64,000 nt of DNA from Marsupella aquatica (Eukaryota > Marchantiophyta): the NCBI GenBank assembly GCA_973895155.1, contig OZ316892.1, positions 2,232,001 to 2,296,000 of the forward strand, written 5' to 3'. A program made the position numbers and the translations under genes. Shown here piece after piece: positions 16,430-28,000 of this stretch; position 1 is the stretch's first letter; each line of letters opens with the position of its first letter. The notes beneath the pieces were generated by a model. That model saw only the letters and a program-made list of their open reading frames with translations, was not told the origin of the DNA and did no database searches.

Positions 16430-17240
16430 AAGACAACGCTTTTTGAAGCATCTGCCTCCAACTACTCTGCTTTTAGCAATTTTTGTTGAAGACGTGACTC
16501 AATCCAGGACGCTTGCTGAAGCGTCCCCCACAACACAGGCGCTTCTTGAAGCATCCGCATTCCAAAGTCAAAGAAGCCCCAACGCTGTCTGAAGGGTCCG
16601 TGTTTGACGCCAACAAAAGATGATGCTTTCTGAAGTGTCCATCAGTATTGACGCCCATGTAATGAATCTCTTCGTCGCACACAAGACCCAGACGCTTTGT
16701 GAAGCGTCCCTCACCAAGATGCCACCAAGTATAGACACTTTTTTGAAGCGTCCACATGAGCACCTAGAGAAGACACACAAGGAAGACCCAACTCTTTGTG
16801 AAGCGTCCCACCCAAAGGTCAAAAGACAGACGTTGCCGATGGAAGACGGGACGGAAGATAAAATTTCTGACGATGCTTTTCAAAGCATTGACAAAAGTTT
16901 TTTGTAGTTTTGGACGCTTTCTGAAGTGTCCACCAAAGTCCCAATACTTTAAAAATTCCGGTTTATCACTTTTTGTAACATTGCAATGCTTTTGTCAATT
17001 TATTTGAGACACTTAGAGATCTCAAAAAAATCTAAAACTTTACCAGCATAGAGATTATATGTAGTAGAGTACCCTAGACAAGTTTCATTTCATTTTGACA
17101 ATTAGTTAGAAATTAAAATTAGGATAAGATCACTATTTATTAGTTTTACCAAAAACACTGACGCTTTGCAAGCGTCCGCCCCAAAATATTGACGCTTTCT
17201 CAAACGTCCACTACATTTTTGATGTTTTTGTGACATCTGT
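16430..17240. repeat. Cluster of about 13 GACGCTT/AAGCGTC hairpins
   Basis: A 19-20 base inverted repeat recurs at irregular spacing of about 25-230 bases. The best copy is GGACGCTTGCTGAAGCGTCC at 16507-16526, an 8-bp stem with a 4-base loop. Other good stems start near 16692, 16914 and 17160. At 16872 an altered copy, ATGCTTTTCAAAGCAT, still pairs fully, and near 17221 GATGT..ACATC pairs. Several copies are imperfect. Spacers between hairpins differ in sequence and length. No gene is seen in this stretch. Confidence 0.75.
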
Positions 17241-19780
17241 TTCCAACACTTTACTTCTTCCATCTTTCTTAAGATTACCTTTTAGATATTTGAGGTTTGA
17301 AAAGTCATACCTCTTCAGTTCCTTTTTGTGTTAAAATTCTATGCCTATAAGACCCCTCAATTTACCAGTCTTATGGGTAACAAAACTTTATTTAGTACTC
17401 AAAATTCTGAATAGATTCCACCTTCCATTTTAACAAGAAGGTCTTGTATGGAAGTAAAACATATGTTGTAATTTGTGAATGAATTCAGGAGATTCCTTTT
17501 GGTGAATGAACTTCAATCACAAATTTTTGAGATTCCCATCGAATTCACTGCTAGGCTTGCAATTGCTTGGTGTGTCAAGATTTGCTAGCTAATTTGAGGA
17601 TAGACATTTGAATTGAAGGAGCAAAATTTCATCTTTAGAGTATCAAAGTACTGTTGTTTTACTTTGGCATATTTATTAGAGTTTGATTTGAATTGTGAAT
17701 CACTAACAATCAAACCTCAGTAAAACTAACCAAAAATGTACTGTGGGTTTCGTGAGCAAAAGAATCCTTTTATTTCACATCTTTACGATTCCATAAGGAA
17801 AGAGAGAATCTGATTTGATAATTTTAATCTTGTCTATACTAAGACCATAATCCTTTTGAAGGAATGGCAATAGCAAATTAAAACAAATCTATCTAGAGAT
17901 TTAACTTCCTTTTGTTTCATAACTCAAGAGTTATTTTTTCCCTGTGTTTTGTTAATTTTATCCTTTGCATGAGATTGAAAGTTGTAGAGCAAGAGCTCTA
18001 AACTACTCAAATTTGTTAATTATTCATTTGATCTATTCCCAATCTGTTCTTAAGGGGAACGGATCCCGAGTTCATTAAGATATATTGTTACTTTGTGTTC
18101 TTTCGGCCATACGACATTCGTAAAGACACCAATTTTGTCACTAGGACACACTTCCTTTTCCTCTTTGGTATTGGCTTTGTCCTCCTCTCCTCAAGTGAAG
18201 CACTATCATCTGAAGTGTCAATCCAAACACTATATGTTGTGGCTTGTAAATGTAACAAGCAATAGAAACAATTTAAGAACCTATAAATCCGATTAAGCTC
18301 CTCAAGCAAAACAGAGTTTAAGTGCAACAGGAAAAGCACAAAAGGCACAAAGAATTAAAAAAATATGGAACAAACTTGATATTCTTCTTACCTGTCTTTT
18401 GGCCTCCGCCTTGCTAAAACCAAGGAACCATTGGATGTGTGCATGAAGGCACATGAGCATTGGATTCTTTGCTAAATTCTAAATGCTTCCTATTAACCCC
18501 GTTGTCCTTTAAGGTGCAAGGGGCTACTTTAGAGGGGACAATGTGAACTTAGCTATTTGTTATTGCCTCTTTATAAAAGAATGTTTAAATAATGTCAAAA
18601 CAAAACTGGTTCTTTGGGAGTGGCTTTATTTCCCTGTACCAGGCACATGACACTCGCCCTTCAATGCTAGCATGACCATCACCATTCTGGGCCACATGTT
18701 AGGCCCACTATGAAAATGTTAAAGTCAATTTTATGACTACATTGGACTTGGTTTCCACAAAAACATTCTTTTGTATTACTTAGACTAAGCATGACTATGA
18801 CTATCCACTTTTCAGAATTTCAATAAACATCCTAAACTATAATACACAATTGTGCCAAAAAATGGTGTGGTCGTCATTCAAATTTGGAGTGTCCTTTTGG
18901 GTGAGAATAATTGAAACCTGTAAATATGGAACCAATAAGGGGGAAAAAAAAGGAACTTGAGGAAACCTGGTACAGGGCTTGGTTTGCACAAAATCAGTAC
19001 ACAAAGATGCACAAGACAGGTACTATTGTACCTTCAGGTACAGCATATGAGCTCATTACTCTTAGGAGCCCCAGGTACAAGGTACAAAGGGGATAGAGGT
19101 CCTGCAAAAGGAGGTACAGTTGTACCATCAGAGTACAAGTTTTAAGAGAGAGGGAAGAGTGTAGCTTCTTTCCTTTTGGAGTTTGGAGCTCTCTATTCCA
19201 AGCCTATGTGAGCTTATAAGGGCTCCAGGCATTTTATGAGTACTTTTAAGCAACAACAACTACCCAATGGCAAGAAGCTGGAGTGTGAAGATGAGCAATA
19301 CCCATTACCCAATAGCTAGAAGAGAGAGAGCGATGAGGGAGAGTGAAGAGTCCGAATGGATGATGACTCCTGAGACTACCCTGGCCCTGGCCTCATCCAA
19401 ACAACATAGTTTTTAGGTGCAAACTTTTGCCAAATTCCACCTCCCCAAAATATGTTCACCACTTTTTCCGTCACTTTTGCCAAAAAATTGCTAGATTCTT
19501 TGCATACCATTGGCCACTCTCTCACCAAATCATGGACCCCATTTGCCAAAACTAACCGTTGTACGTCAATCTAGGGATATCTCATGAAGAAGATATAATT
19601 CAAGAAAAATTGTTGAAGAATACTCCTAGCATTTCCCTCGGCATTTCCTTCCTTTGAGAGGCTGACATTTGTCACACTGGCCAAAAACAAAAAAATAATG
19701 TTGTAAAAAATGCTAGACCCAACATCCCGGGGTGGAATGAAACCTGAGACCCCAAGGTCCCATCCCCAACCCTAACTCAA
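17241..19780. other. AT-rich intergenic stretch
   Basis: No coding exon or RNA gene is recognised. Between 18975 and 19140 there are several GGTAC/GTACC words, including GGTACTATTGTACC and GGTACAGTTGTACC, which are small palindromes of unknown meaning. The remainder is AT-rich with short random frames. Confidence 0.35.
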
Positions 19781-19859
19781 TCTTGCCCCGGGTTCCAACT
19801 CCCCAACAACCCCTCAGTTGTTGTTATGTCTTGCCACTTTGTTTAGCACAGGAAGAGGC

Positions 19860-20525
19860 ATGGGGTGGGGGCCAAAATATCTGGACCAAAGTTGGTCCGG
19901 GAGTGGCAGGTCCTCCAATGTTGGAAAGTGTTGCAAACCACACCACCACCCCAGGGGGGCATGGTATTGGCGAGTAAGGAGCCGAGTAAACTTGGATGAG
20001 GTTACCAAAGGGGTTCCATGCAAGGGGTAGGCAATTTTTTTTGTTGAAAAGTGGGCTGAGTCGTGCCATTGCTCCAAGGGGAATTGGCATTGGGGCGGCC
20101 ACGGTCAACTTTAAGCAAACTAAGCTTAAAGTAACCAAAAAAATTGGGGTTAGTGATGGGGTTCCAAGATATATGCAAGGGTAGGGAAAGGGCTGTTGAA
20201 AAGTCAGCCAAGCTGCTCCGTTACCCGAGGGGGTCTTGACATTGGGGCGGCCAATGCCAATTAAGCTATTGCTGCGACTTTAAGTAAGAACTCTAAGGTA
20301 GCCAAAACTTTGGGCCCAATGGGGTTCTAAGATGCAAGGGGTAGTGAAGAGTTGTTGAAAAGTCAGCCAAGCCGTGTCATTATCCCAAGGGGTCTTGGCA
20401 TCCCGCTTGGCATTGGGGCGGCCAAAGCCAAGTAAGCAGCCATGGTAACTTTAAGTAAAAAGCTTAAAGTAACAAAAACTTTGGGGTTATCAATGGGGCT
20501 TCAGGATGCAAGGGGTGGTAAAAAA
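19860..20525. repeat. Dispersed repeat plus three tandem copies of a ~155-bp unit
   Basis: Positions 19860-19930 resemble the left edge of the window. From about 19990 a unit repeats three times, with TTGTTGAAAAGT near 20042, 20194 and 20353. Each copy carries a GCATTGGGGCGGCCA block, an AACTTTAAGTAAAA-like block, a block ending CCAAAACTTTGGG and GATGCAAGGGGTAG. Copies differ by small indels. Overlapping frames on both strands here are shadows of the repeat. Confidence 0.75.
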
Positions 20526-20529
20526 GTGG

Positions 20530-21894
20530 CAACAACTTAACAACTTTTTTTACTTAACATGGTTTACTAGCAATATTTTCAATTGTACTTAAGAACATCT
20601 TTTACTTCACAACTTACATCTTTGTCTAATGACATCCCTTTACTTATCGACCATTTTGTACTTAAACAAAAAAATACTTAATAACATCTTTCGTAAAACA
20701 TCATCTTTTACCTGACAACATCTTGGACATAAAGACATCTTTGGTGCAACGACATCTTTTACTTCACAACATTTTTCACATAAGAACATTTTTCTTCACG
20801 ACACCTTTGGCATCACGACATCATAGTTCTTAATGACATCTTTTTACTTCACAACATCTTTCACATATTAACAACTTCTTTGGCAACATGAGTCACATCT
20901 TTTTTCTTAACGACATCTTTGGCAACATGACATCTTTTTTCTTAAAAAAATCTTTGACAACACAACATGTTTTTACTTAACAAAATTGTTGGCAACATCA
21001 CCTTTTTCATGACAACATCTTTGGCAACACAACATATTTTTTCTTAACGACATCTTTTGTGCAACGCACGGGTATTGAGCCATCTTTCACATATTAATGA
21101 CATATAATTGGGTGAAACGACACCTTTTTATTTATAACATCTTTTACTTCACAATCACTTACTTTGGCAAAATGACACCTTTTTCTTAACGCCATCTTTC
21201 ACATAATGACATCTTTGGCAAAATGACTTCTTTTTTCTTAACGACATCTTTTTACTTCATGACATCTTTCAGATAACAACATCTTGGGCGACATGACATC
21301 TTTTGTGCAATGCAGTAACATTTTTCCTCAATGACGTCTTGGCCAACACAAGATCTGTTTTCTCAACGTCTTGGCCGACACGACTCTTTTTTCTCAATGA
21401 TGTCTTGCCCGACACAACATATTTTCTCTCAACGACGTCTTGGCCGACATGACATCTTTTTTCTCAATGACTTCTTTGCCAACACAAGATCCTTTATCTC
21501 AATGATTTCTTGGCCGGTCACACGACATCTTTTTTATCAATGAGATCTTGGCCAACACGACATCATTTTTCTCAACGACCTCTTGGCCAACACAACTTTT
21601 TTTCTCAACAACCTCTTGGTCGACACGACATCTTTTTTCTCAACCAAATCTTGGGCGACATGACATCTTGGTCGACACAACATCTTTTGTTCTCAACGAC
21701 ATCTTGGCCGACACGACATATTTTGTTTATCATCAACATCTTGGCCGACACGACATCTTTTGTTCTCAAAAATTTCTTGGGCGACACGACACCTTTCTTC
21801 TCAACAACCTCTTGGCCGACATGACCTCTTTTGTTCTCAACAACATCTTGGCCGTCACGACATCTTTTGTGCAACGCACGGGTATTGAGCTAGT
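20530..21894 (+). repeat. CGACATCTT minisatellite array ending in a Helitron-like 3' terminus
   Basis: About 1.35 kb is built from degenerate 35-38 bp units of the form TTTTTTCTCAACGAC followed by NTCTTGGCCGACACGACATC. Units are very eroded on the left (20530-21300) and more regular from 21340 to 21870. The array ends at 21869-21894 with GTGCAACGCACGGG, TATTGAG and CTAGT, that is, a small hairpin (GTGC-AAC-GCAC) a few bases before CTAGT, as at Helitron 3' ends. A near copy of that end without CTAGT lies inside the array at about 21055-21080. Plus-strand frames such as 21510-21824 translate to LGRHDIFFLN-like repeats and are not genes. Confidence 0.7.
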
Positions 21895-22241
21895 ATTCTA
21901 ATAAGCTCCAGTGGCTTAAGTAGACTTATTAATGACTATAAAGTCATAGGGTGTCGCATCCATAAGACTCATGTTATATTAGAACACTTTGGTGGTCAAG
22001 CCTGTCATAACAAGTCTGGTCACGAAATGGAGGGTTTTCTACTAGTAAGTGCCTTGTATGCCTTCGCCAGATTAGGTAGAGTCGTGGCACAACTATTGGA
22101 TTTTGCTTTAATTTTCCATGCTTGGCACTCTTACTATACTCTCTTCTCATACATACTATAGCCGTGGTTGTTTCATCACAAACAAAAAAATAACAAATCT
22201 ATCACAATGAGCCCCCAACTCTTCTCGATCTCAGTCCCCAA

Positions 22242-22659
22242 GCTCTGCTACCAATTGTTGGAAATAAATCTAGACTGAACAAGGCAACATCAACACATGT
22301 GAACAACATCCATAAACTCTGATAATGAAGATATGTGGTTCACCCCGTGTTTCACACCGTTTGGGCTATGTCCACGGCCGTGAGAGAAATCTAGTGATAC
22401 AACCCAATTACACTTGCTCCATAGCCATTTGCTAGAGCTCCTCCTCTCACCCTCCCACTCTCTCTCCTAGAGAATGAACCTTCAAGTGTGAGCACAATTT
22501 GTGTTTCCCTTGGGTATACCCCCTTCCCATGGTACACGGGAACCTGAAACTCAAACAAGTGCTATTCTAATGTATTGAAGCGATGCTAGTACTATGAAAG
22601 TAAATAGGTTATATCACAGGCATAACCAAACGGTCTTTGGTTTGATACCAATCACAACA
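22242..22659 (-). mobile_element. LTR fragment with adjacent primer-binding site, minus orientation
   Basis: On the minus strand, a long terminal repeat appears to start TGTTGTGATTGG near 22659 and end TATTTCCAACA at 22256. Two bases later comes TGGTAGCAGAGC (22253-22242), one mismatch from the initiator-Met tRNA primer site TGGTATCAGAGC. The internal domain should lie at lower coordinates, but only about 340 bases without coding sequence separate it from the minisatellite array. The element is therefore truncated or nonautonomous. The outer LTR end is inferred from the TGTTG...CAACA symmetry only. Confidence 0.45.
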
Positions 22660-23280
22660 ACCACTCGCATCATTGCCATATTTTTGAAGGACACAAATAA
22701 TTTTGAATGGTGGCCACACATTTTCACACAACAATTTGTGTGGTGGATGTTGAAGTACTGACTCCCTGAGTTAGAGGTGATAACATTTTTTGGGAATCGG
22801 ACATTTTAACCCATCACCTGGCCTGGAACATTGGTCATGGAAAACCTCCACGTGATAGCTAGTTAGAAATACCCTAGTACTGGCTGGTATGCCCTAATTG
22901 GATGGTAGTACACAAGAATTGAGCATGAGATCCAATGTCTTGAAGGTAAGTTGCGCCATGGCCAACAAAGTACAGTTTGTCGTGTCTAATTGCAGGCTCT
23001 TGGAAGACATCCCAAGCTTACAGTTATCCATGTTATGCACTATGTCATAACTGCATGGGATATCATCGATGCACTTCTCCATATGTGCATGCTGCACTAT
23101 CCAGTAAGTCCATGTGAAATCGCACATGGGACTTCTCATAACCCCAACCCTCATGCTGCACAATCTAATTGATAAGTGCATAAAAGTATTGTAAATAGTT
23201 ATTCATTGCACTTATCAATAAACATTTCTAGCATATGCATTGCAGTAACTTGATATTTGCATGTGCATTCTTATGGACCT
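22660..23280. other. Intergenic, nothing recognised
   Basis: Short frames exist on both strands (for example 22894-23181), but none has recognisable content, and no repeat or RNA structure stands out. Confidence 0.3.
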
Positions 23281-23617
23281 ACTAGCCTAATGCCCGTGAG
23301 TTGCACGAAAGATTTTGAGGCGAGAGCAAGATGTCAAGGAGAGGCAAAGATGATAGGGCAAGGGCAAGATGTCAAGAAGAGGGCAAGATCTTGAGGCGAG
23401 ACAAAGATTTTGAGGTGAAGGCAAGATGTCGAGATGAGGAAAAGATAGGGAGGTAAGAGAAAGATGTTGAGGTAAGTGATGTCGAGGTGAGGAAAAGAAG
23501 TCAAGGTGAGAAGAGGAGGTCGAGGAGAGAAAAGATGGCAAGGTGAGAAAAACATGTAAAGATGAGGAAAAGATGTTGAGGAGAGAAAATATGTTGAGGG
23601 TGAAGGAAAGATATTGA
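23281..23617 (-). repeat. Second minisatellite array with the same terminal motif, inverted
   Basis: On the minus strand the array consists of degenerate units around CACCTCGACATCTTTTCCTC. It ends with CGTGCAACTCACGGGCATT, AGG and CTAGT at 23310-23281. This is the same layout as the end at 21869-21894 (CGTG stem, GGGNATT, CTAGT), in opposite orientation. The unit core CGACATCTT is shared with the other array, but the rest of the unit differs. Minus-strand frames such as 23287-23541 are repeat shadows rich in His, Ser, Pro and Leu. Confidence 0.65.
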
Positions 23618-23936
23618 CGGAAAGTTTTTGCTGGAGAACAATAGGGTTTCCTAAATTCAATTTTGAGACTTCTAAGAACATTAAGGTCTTTTTAATTAAA
23701 ATTTTGGAATATTCTTAACTTTATAGGTTTTGTTTTTAATATTTTAGGGGTCTGAGGCCTAACAACATCATAGGCGATGGGAAGGTCTCATATAGTGAGA
23801 CCCTTGAGGGTGAGGCAGGGTCTCAGGGCAAGGCATCGTGAGGGTCGGCGAGGCATCCCGAGCATTGATGCCTGTATATGTATATTGTGAGGGGGGTCCA
23901 TAACGAAGGCACGGGCGTGGGAGGCCTTGCCAGAGA

Positions 23937-24072
23937 GGGCAAGTGCTAATCAAATAGATACAAAATACTCTAAAATATCTAACAACCAGTTTTGATTTCC
24001 GCCAGGGCAAGTGCTAATCAAATAGATACAAAATACTCTAAAATATCTAGAGACCAGTTTTGATTTCCGCCA
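23937..24072. repeat. 68-bp tandem duplication, two near-identical copies
   Basis: Copies at 23937-24004 and 24005-24072 both run from GGGCAAGTGCTAATC to GATTTCCGCCA. They differ only at two or three bases (AACAACC against AGAGACC), so the duplication is fairly recent. Confidence 0.85.
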
Positions 24073-24399
24073 ATTCTGGATTTCATAACCGGAGGAAGGA
24101 CAAAAAATTTTGACATTGTCTATTATAGTTGTATATATACATATTGTCCATTAACTAACCTTGACATGCACTTAGAGATTGTGCATTTGTTGGTGCACTC
24201 ACCAAGGAAAGTGCAGGAATAGGGGACTACCCGATTTGTTACCGAAGGAAAATGCACTTATTCACGAGGCACTTATACACTGTAACTGGACATGCCGGAC
24301 ATACTCAATACTCCCCTCTTTACAGACACGTACACAAAACCCTTCACACCTGGAAGGGTTTAGGGTTTTAGACGGTTTTAGCCTGGGATGGCTTACCCC

Positions 24400-25068
24400 T
24401 GGCATAATAAACTGAGCCATCCGGTTCTCTCGTTTTAATGGAGAGTTGGTGCAAGAGCGTCAAGCTCTCGTTGTGAGCTCTCGTTTCCTCTGACACACTC
24501 GGCCTTGGGGATTGCTCATTCGATTGGCGATTCGTTTGCAACTCCAATAGTAGGTCGAAGCATTTTGTTGAAGCTCCGCGCAGCAATCTGAGCTCTATTA
24601 ATTGACTCTCTGTCTCGTTCCAGTGGTTCGCAACCAGGTCGAAACACTTTCTCAAGCACCCGCAAGGAAATCTTAGCTCGATCTACTGACACTCTGTCTC
24701 CGGTTCGTCCACTACTACAGAAGGGGTTAAGCATTTTGTCGAGCTCACACAGAAATCTCAGCTGTACAAACGCGCTGTCTGTGCACGGGCTTTTCGAGCA
24801 ATCAGTGATCTTTGAATTTGACTTAATTTCTCCAAATGAGGCTTCTGCAGTTCACTTGAATGTCTCTGTGGCAATCGGAACTTCCGGATATCATGATCTA
24901 ACAAGCTGCTGAAAAGAGTTAAGAACCCCGCCGGTTCGATCCCTGTCTCGTGCAATTTCTCCCTACGGAGAAGGGCCCTGTGGACAGACGGTCGGACAGC
25001 AATTTTTTGTTAGGAAGAGCCCTCACTTCGCTCGGGAATTTTGTGCTCCGATTGTGAAGTGGGAGGGA
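24400..25068 (+). repeat. Inverted-duplication arm B: promoter and leader of the TPR gene
   Basis: This arm is the inverted counterpart of 11540-12123. It carries the distal 85-bp repeats (about 24510-24740, with TCGACCTGGTTGCGAAC), then GTGCACGGGCTTTTCGAG, CTGCAGTTCACTTGAAT, a CTTCCGGATATCATGATCTAAC block, GGACAGACGG and AGAGCCCTCACTTCGCTCGG, ending at the start codon at 25069. A stretch near 24923-24955, GCCGGTTCGATCCC, resembles a tRNA T-arm, but no complete tRNA folds around it. Minus-strand frames at 24368-24734 are shadows of the repeats. Confidence 0.7.
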
Positions 25069-28000
25069 ATGGCTGCGTGTGTGAATGCTCTGTCACTTGG
25101 ATGCGCTGCAGTGGCCATCCCGTGTCCGAGGCGCACTGCTGCTGCTACGTCCTGTTCCACCCACAGCCCTACGGCAAGATGCCACACCGCGCGTGTGGTT
25201 CCAGCCCTGAAATTCTGTGTGCCACCGGCACGTCATTCTAATGCAGTTGGAAAGCATGGCCGTCCGGCAAAGGCCACGTAAGATTGTCTTCTTAATAAGT
25301 TGTATTCGTGAGTTTTTTTGTCTACACCTTTCCATGAGAACGTAGCTGTCGTCGGTGTGAGACTGTGGGATTCTCGTTCAATTTGGCTTCCTGTTTTCTT
25401 CCGCTTCGATTCTCGAGACTGACTAACCAACGGATTCAGAGTTTATGGCTTAGTATTTGATAATAGGGTTATTATGCTGGGTCTGTCTAATTTGGTCATC
25501 AAAGCTCACTGAACTTTGACCATCAGACGGGCCCACTTAGACTCAAGAATCTAAGAAATGGAATCCAGTTGTTGGTTCCAATGGTCTAATAAGTTTAGGC
25601 AGTGTCACAGAAAGAAAAAAAAAGTCCAAGTTTAGTGCATAACTAGTCACTGTCTGAACTTGCAGAGGTGGGGATTCCAACAATTACTCGCCTTTGGAGA
25701 TCATGGATCCACGGACTGGGGAGTACAAGAATGTGGCACGCACAGAGGAGGAGGACGAATATGGTGTAGAGTTAGAGGATGAATCCGCGAAAGGTGAAAC
25801 CGATAAAGAGATCCTCAAACAATTCGCGCGGACTATTGGATTGGATGATGAGGATGCGGCCGACAGTCTGTTTAATAGTATGAGGTTTGTTTGCTTTACA
25901 CCTCTTTCTCTTTTTGCAAAAGGAAGAAGTACGACACATCAACGAGTTTCTCTTCGTCTGGTACTCATTCAGGATAGATATCGTTAAACTCCACTGGCTG
26001 CTACATGCACGCAAATTGCTGGAGGAGAGTCTGACCTTATTTACAGAAAATAAACATATGAGGGCCACTGATGTGTATTCGCACGGGATATATACTGCTT
26101 TTTAGATTTGGGGATCCACGGGTCGCTTAACGAATAACTCGGAACTGGGACTGCTTGGTCTTGGAGATTCGGGCTGCTGCACGTCAGGATATAGAACTCA
26201 CACTGCAGTGTTCCAATTTTACGTGGACCTCAGGAACCCTAGGTCTGATAAGATCGTACGACAGCTGGAAGAGGGCATTGGTAATGGGGAGGATCTGCTG
26301 AAGGCCATCTATGGTGATATTCCACAATTCCGGGAGCTCTACAAAACGATAGAACGTCTGATAGAGGAAAAGGATGTGGCCTCTGCAAACGATATAGTTG
26401 AGGGTAACTATGAGGCATTGTTGGAGCAATTGAATGAAGGGGTTTTTGGAGTCGAACAAGTAGCCATGCTGGACATCTTAGCTTTTCTTTACCTACGTTT
26501 GGAAAACGAGGATGCAGCAGAACAGCTTTGTCGGCAGGTATGCAATTTTCCTCCTCATTTTGTGAAAGTAATCTCTCACTATCTTGACATTCTTCTCGTC
26601 ATGTTATGTCGTCAGGCGAGGTCTGTATGCTTTCTCTATACTGGAACTGAACTGTAGTGGTACCTTTCCTAATTTTACACTGCAAAGAACTAAGGTTTAG
26701 TTGGACTTGGTGCAGGCCAGAGAGCTGCTGGAACTGCTTCCTGACACTGAGGAAACGGTTGATAACATACTAGAACATATAGCTACTATGTACATGCAGC
26801 TGAAGAGGCCCAGGGAAGCTCTTCCCCTCTTTTTACGGAGCCTTTCGATAAAGAAAGCCTCAGGAGGTACCATTCTTCAGAACTAAGTTCTAGATGATTT
26901 TTAATATGGTTTGAGCCTTTTGAGAGGGTGCTCAGAATTGGGAGGCCATCAAATTCTTGTAATCTATTTCTAGACATATAGTTTGACGGGTGGCACAGGG
27001 GCTCTTTTTTTTGATGCTAGAGTGACAATGTCACCCACAGAAATGATGCGTGAATCAGTCAACAGCAGCAACAGCGATGTATGTTTGGTGTTGGCTAAAT
27101 GCGACTGAACTGGCCTGGACAGATGATATTCCATCTATTGTGAGAACCATGATTGCGCTTGCAAGCACATACAGTGAGCTGGAACAAGGGGACAAGAGCA
27201 TTGAACTCTACAGGCAGATCTTGGCTTATTCTGAGGAGGCACTAGGATCTGATGACGAAGATTTGGCTGCTCCACTTATGCATCTTGGCAGCTCTTTATT
27301 GGATGACGGCAGGCTTGGTGAAGCTGAAATGACAATTGAAAGGTATCGACATTCAACGTTGCGGCAGTTCCAAGTACGATGTTTGTCTTACGGTTATGGT
27401 ACACTTATGTCTACTCAAGTGCACTAGGGGTATTCATATGCTGGCGGGTGGCTTGTCCTGTAAGTTTAAAATTTCCGGTCCTGATATCTGTAGCACTGTA
27501 AATCTGTCTTGTGTGCAGGGCAATGAAATTAACCGAGAATACGTATGGTGGCAAAGATGGAAGATATGGAGTGGCGCTGTGCGTTTTTGCTCAAATCAAG
27601 GGCACAAAAGGTTTGTCATCCTTCGGCTGCCTTCATTATTTCTTGTTGCTTCTTTTCTGAGCATGTGCTATGAAGAGAAGTTATTTGGTATGAGATCTCT
27701 TTTGCTAAGGTACTATGTAACTGCCTTTTACTTAGCGGAGGTAATTGTTTGTTCAAAGCTAATGTAGCAGTCTTGTAACAGTGTTGGCTGTTACGGAGGT
27801 GTAGCTCGTTTGTTTAGCGTTGGGGTGGTCAGTCCAAAACATTTTTGGTTTGACAGTTGTTGATAAAAGCCTCAGTCTTACTACCTGTCTCGTAGTGTAT
27901 ATTAAAGGAGAAGATGAGAAATGTGACAACGGTCAACACAGATTTTTTGATTGCCGTGCACTTCTCCTTGTCACTTTTTAGGTGAATTCGAGGAGGCTCT

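Noticed and set aside
16430-17240. CRISPR-like spaced palindromes
   Set aside because: The genome is clearly a plant nucleus, spacing varies from about 25 to 230 bases, and no cas genes exist; kept only as a hairpin cluster.
21331-21901. Plus-strand frames of 70-117 codons with LGRHDIFF repeats
   Set aside because: They arise from the ~36-bp minisatellite unit and overlap in several frames.
27041-27082. Extra exon (start AAATGATGCGTGAATC) in the TPR gene between 26866 and 27123
   Set aside because: Using it would need a 40-base intron and gives a poorer junction; skipping it joins ASG|DDIPSIV in frame.
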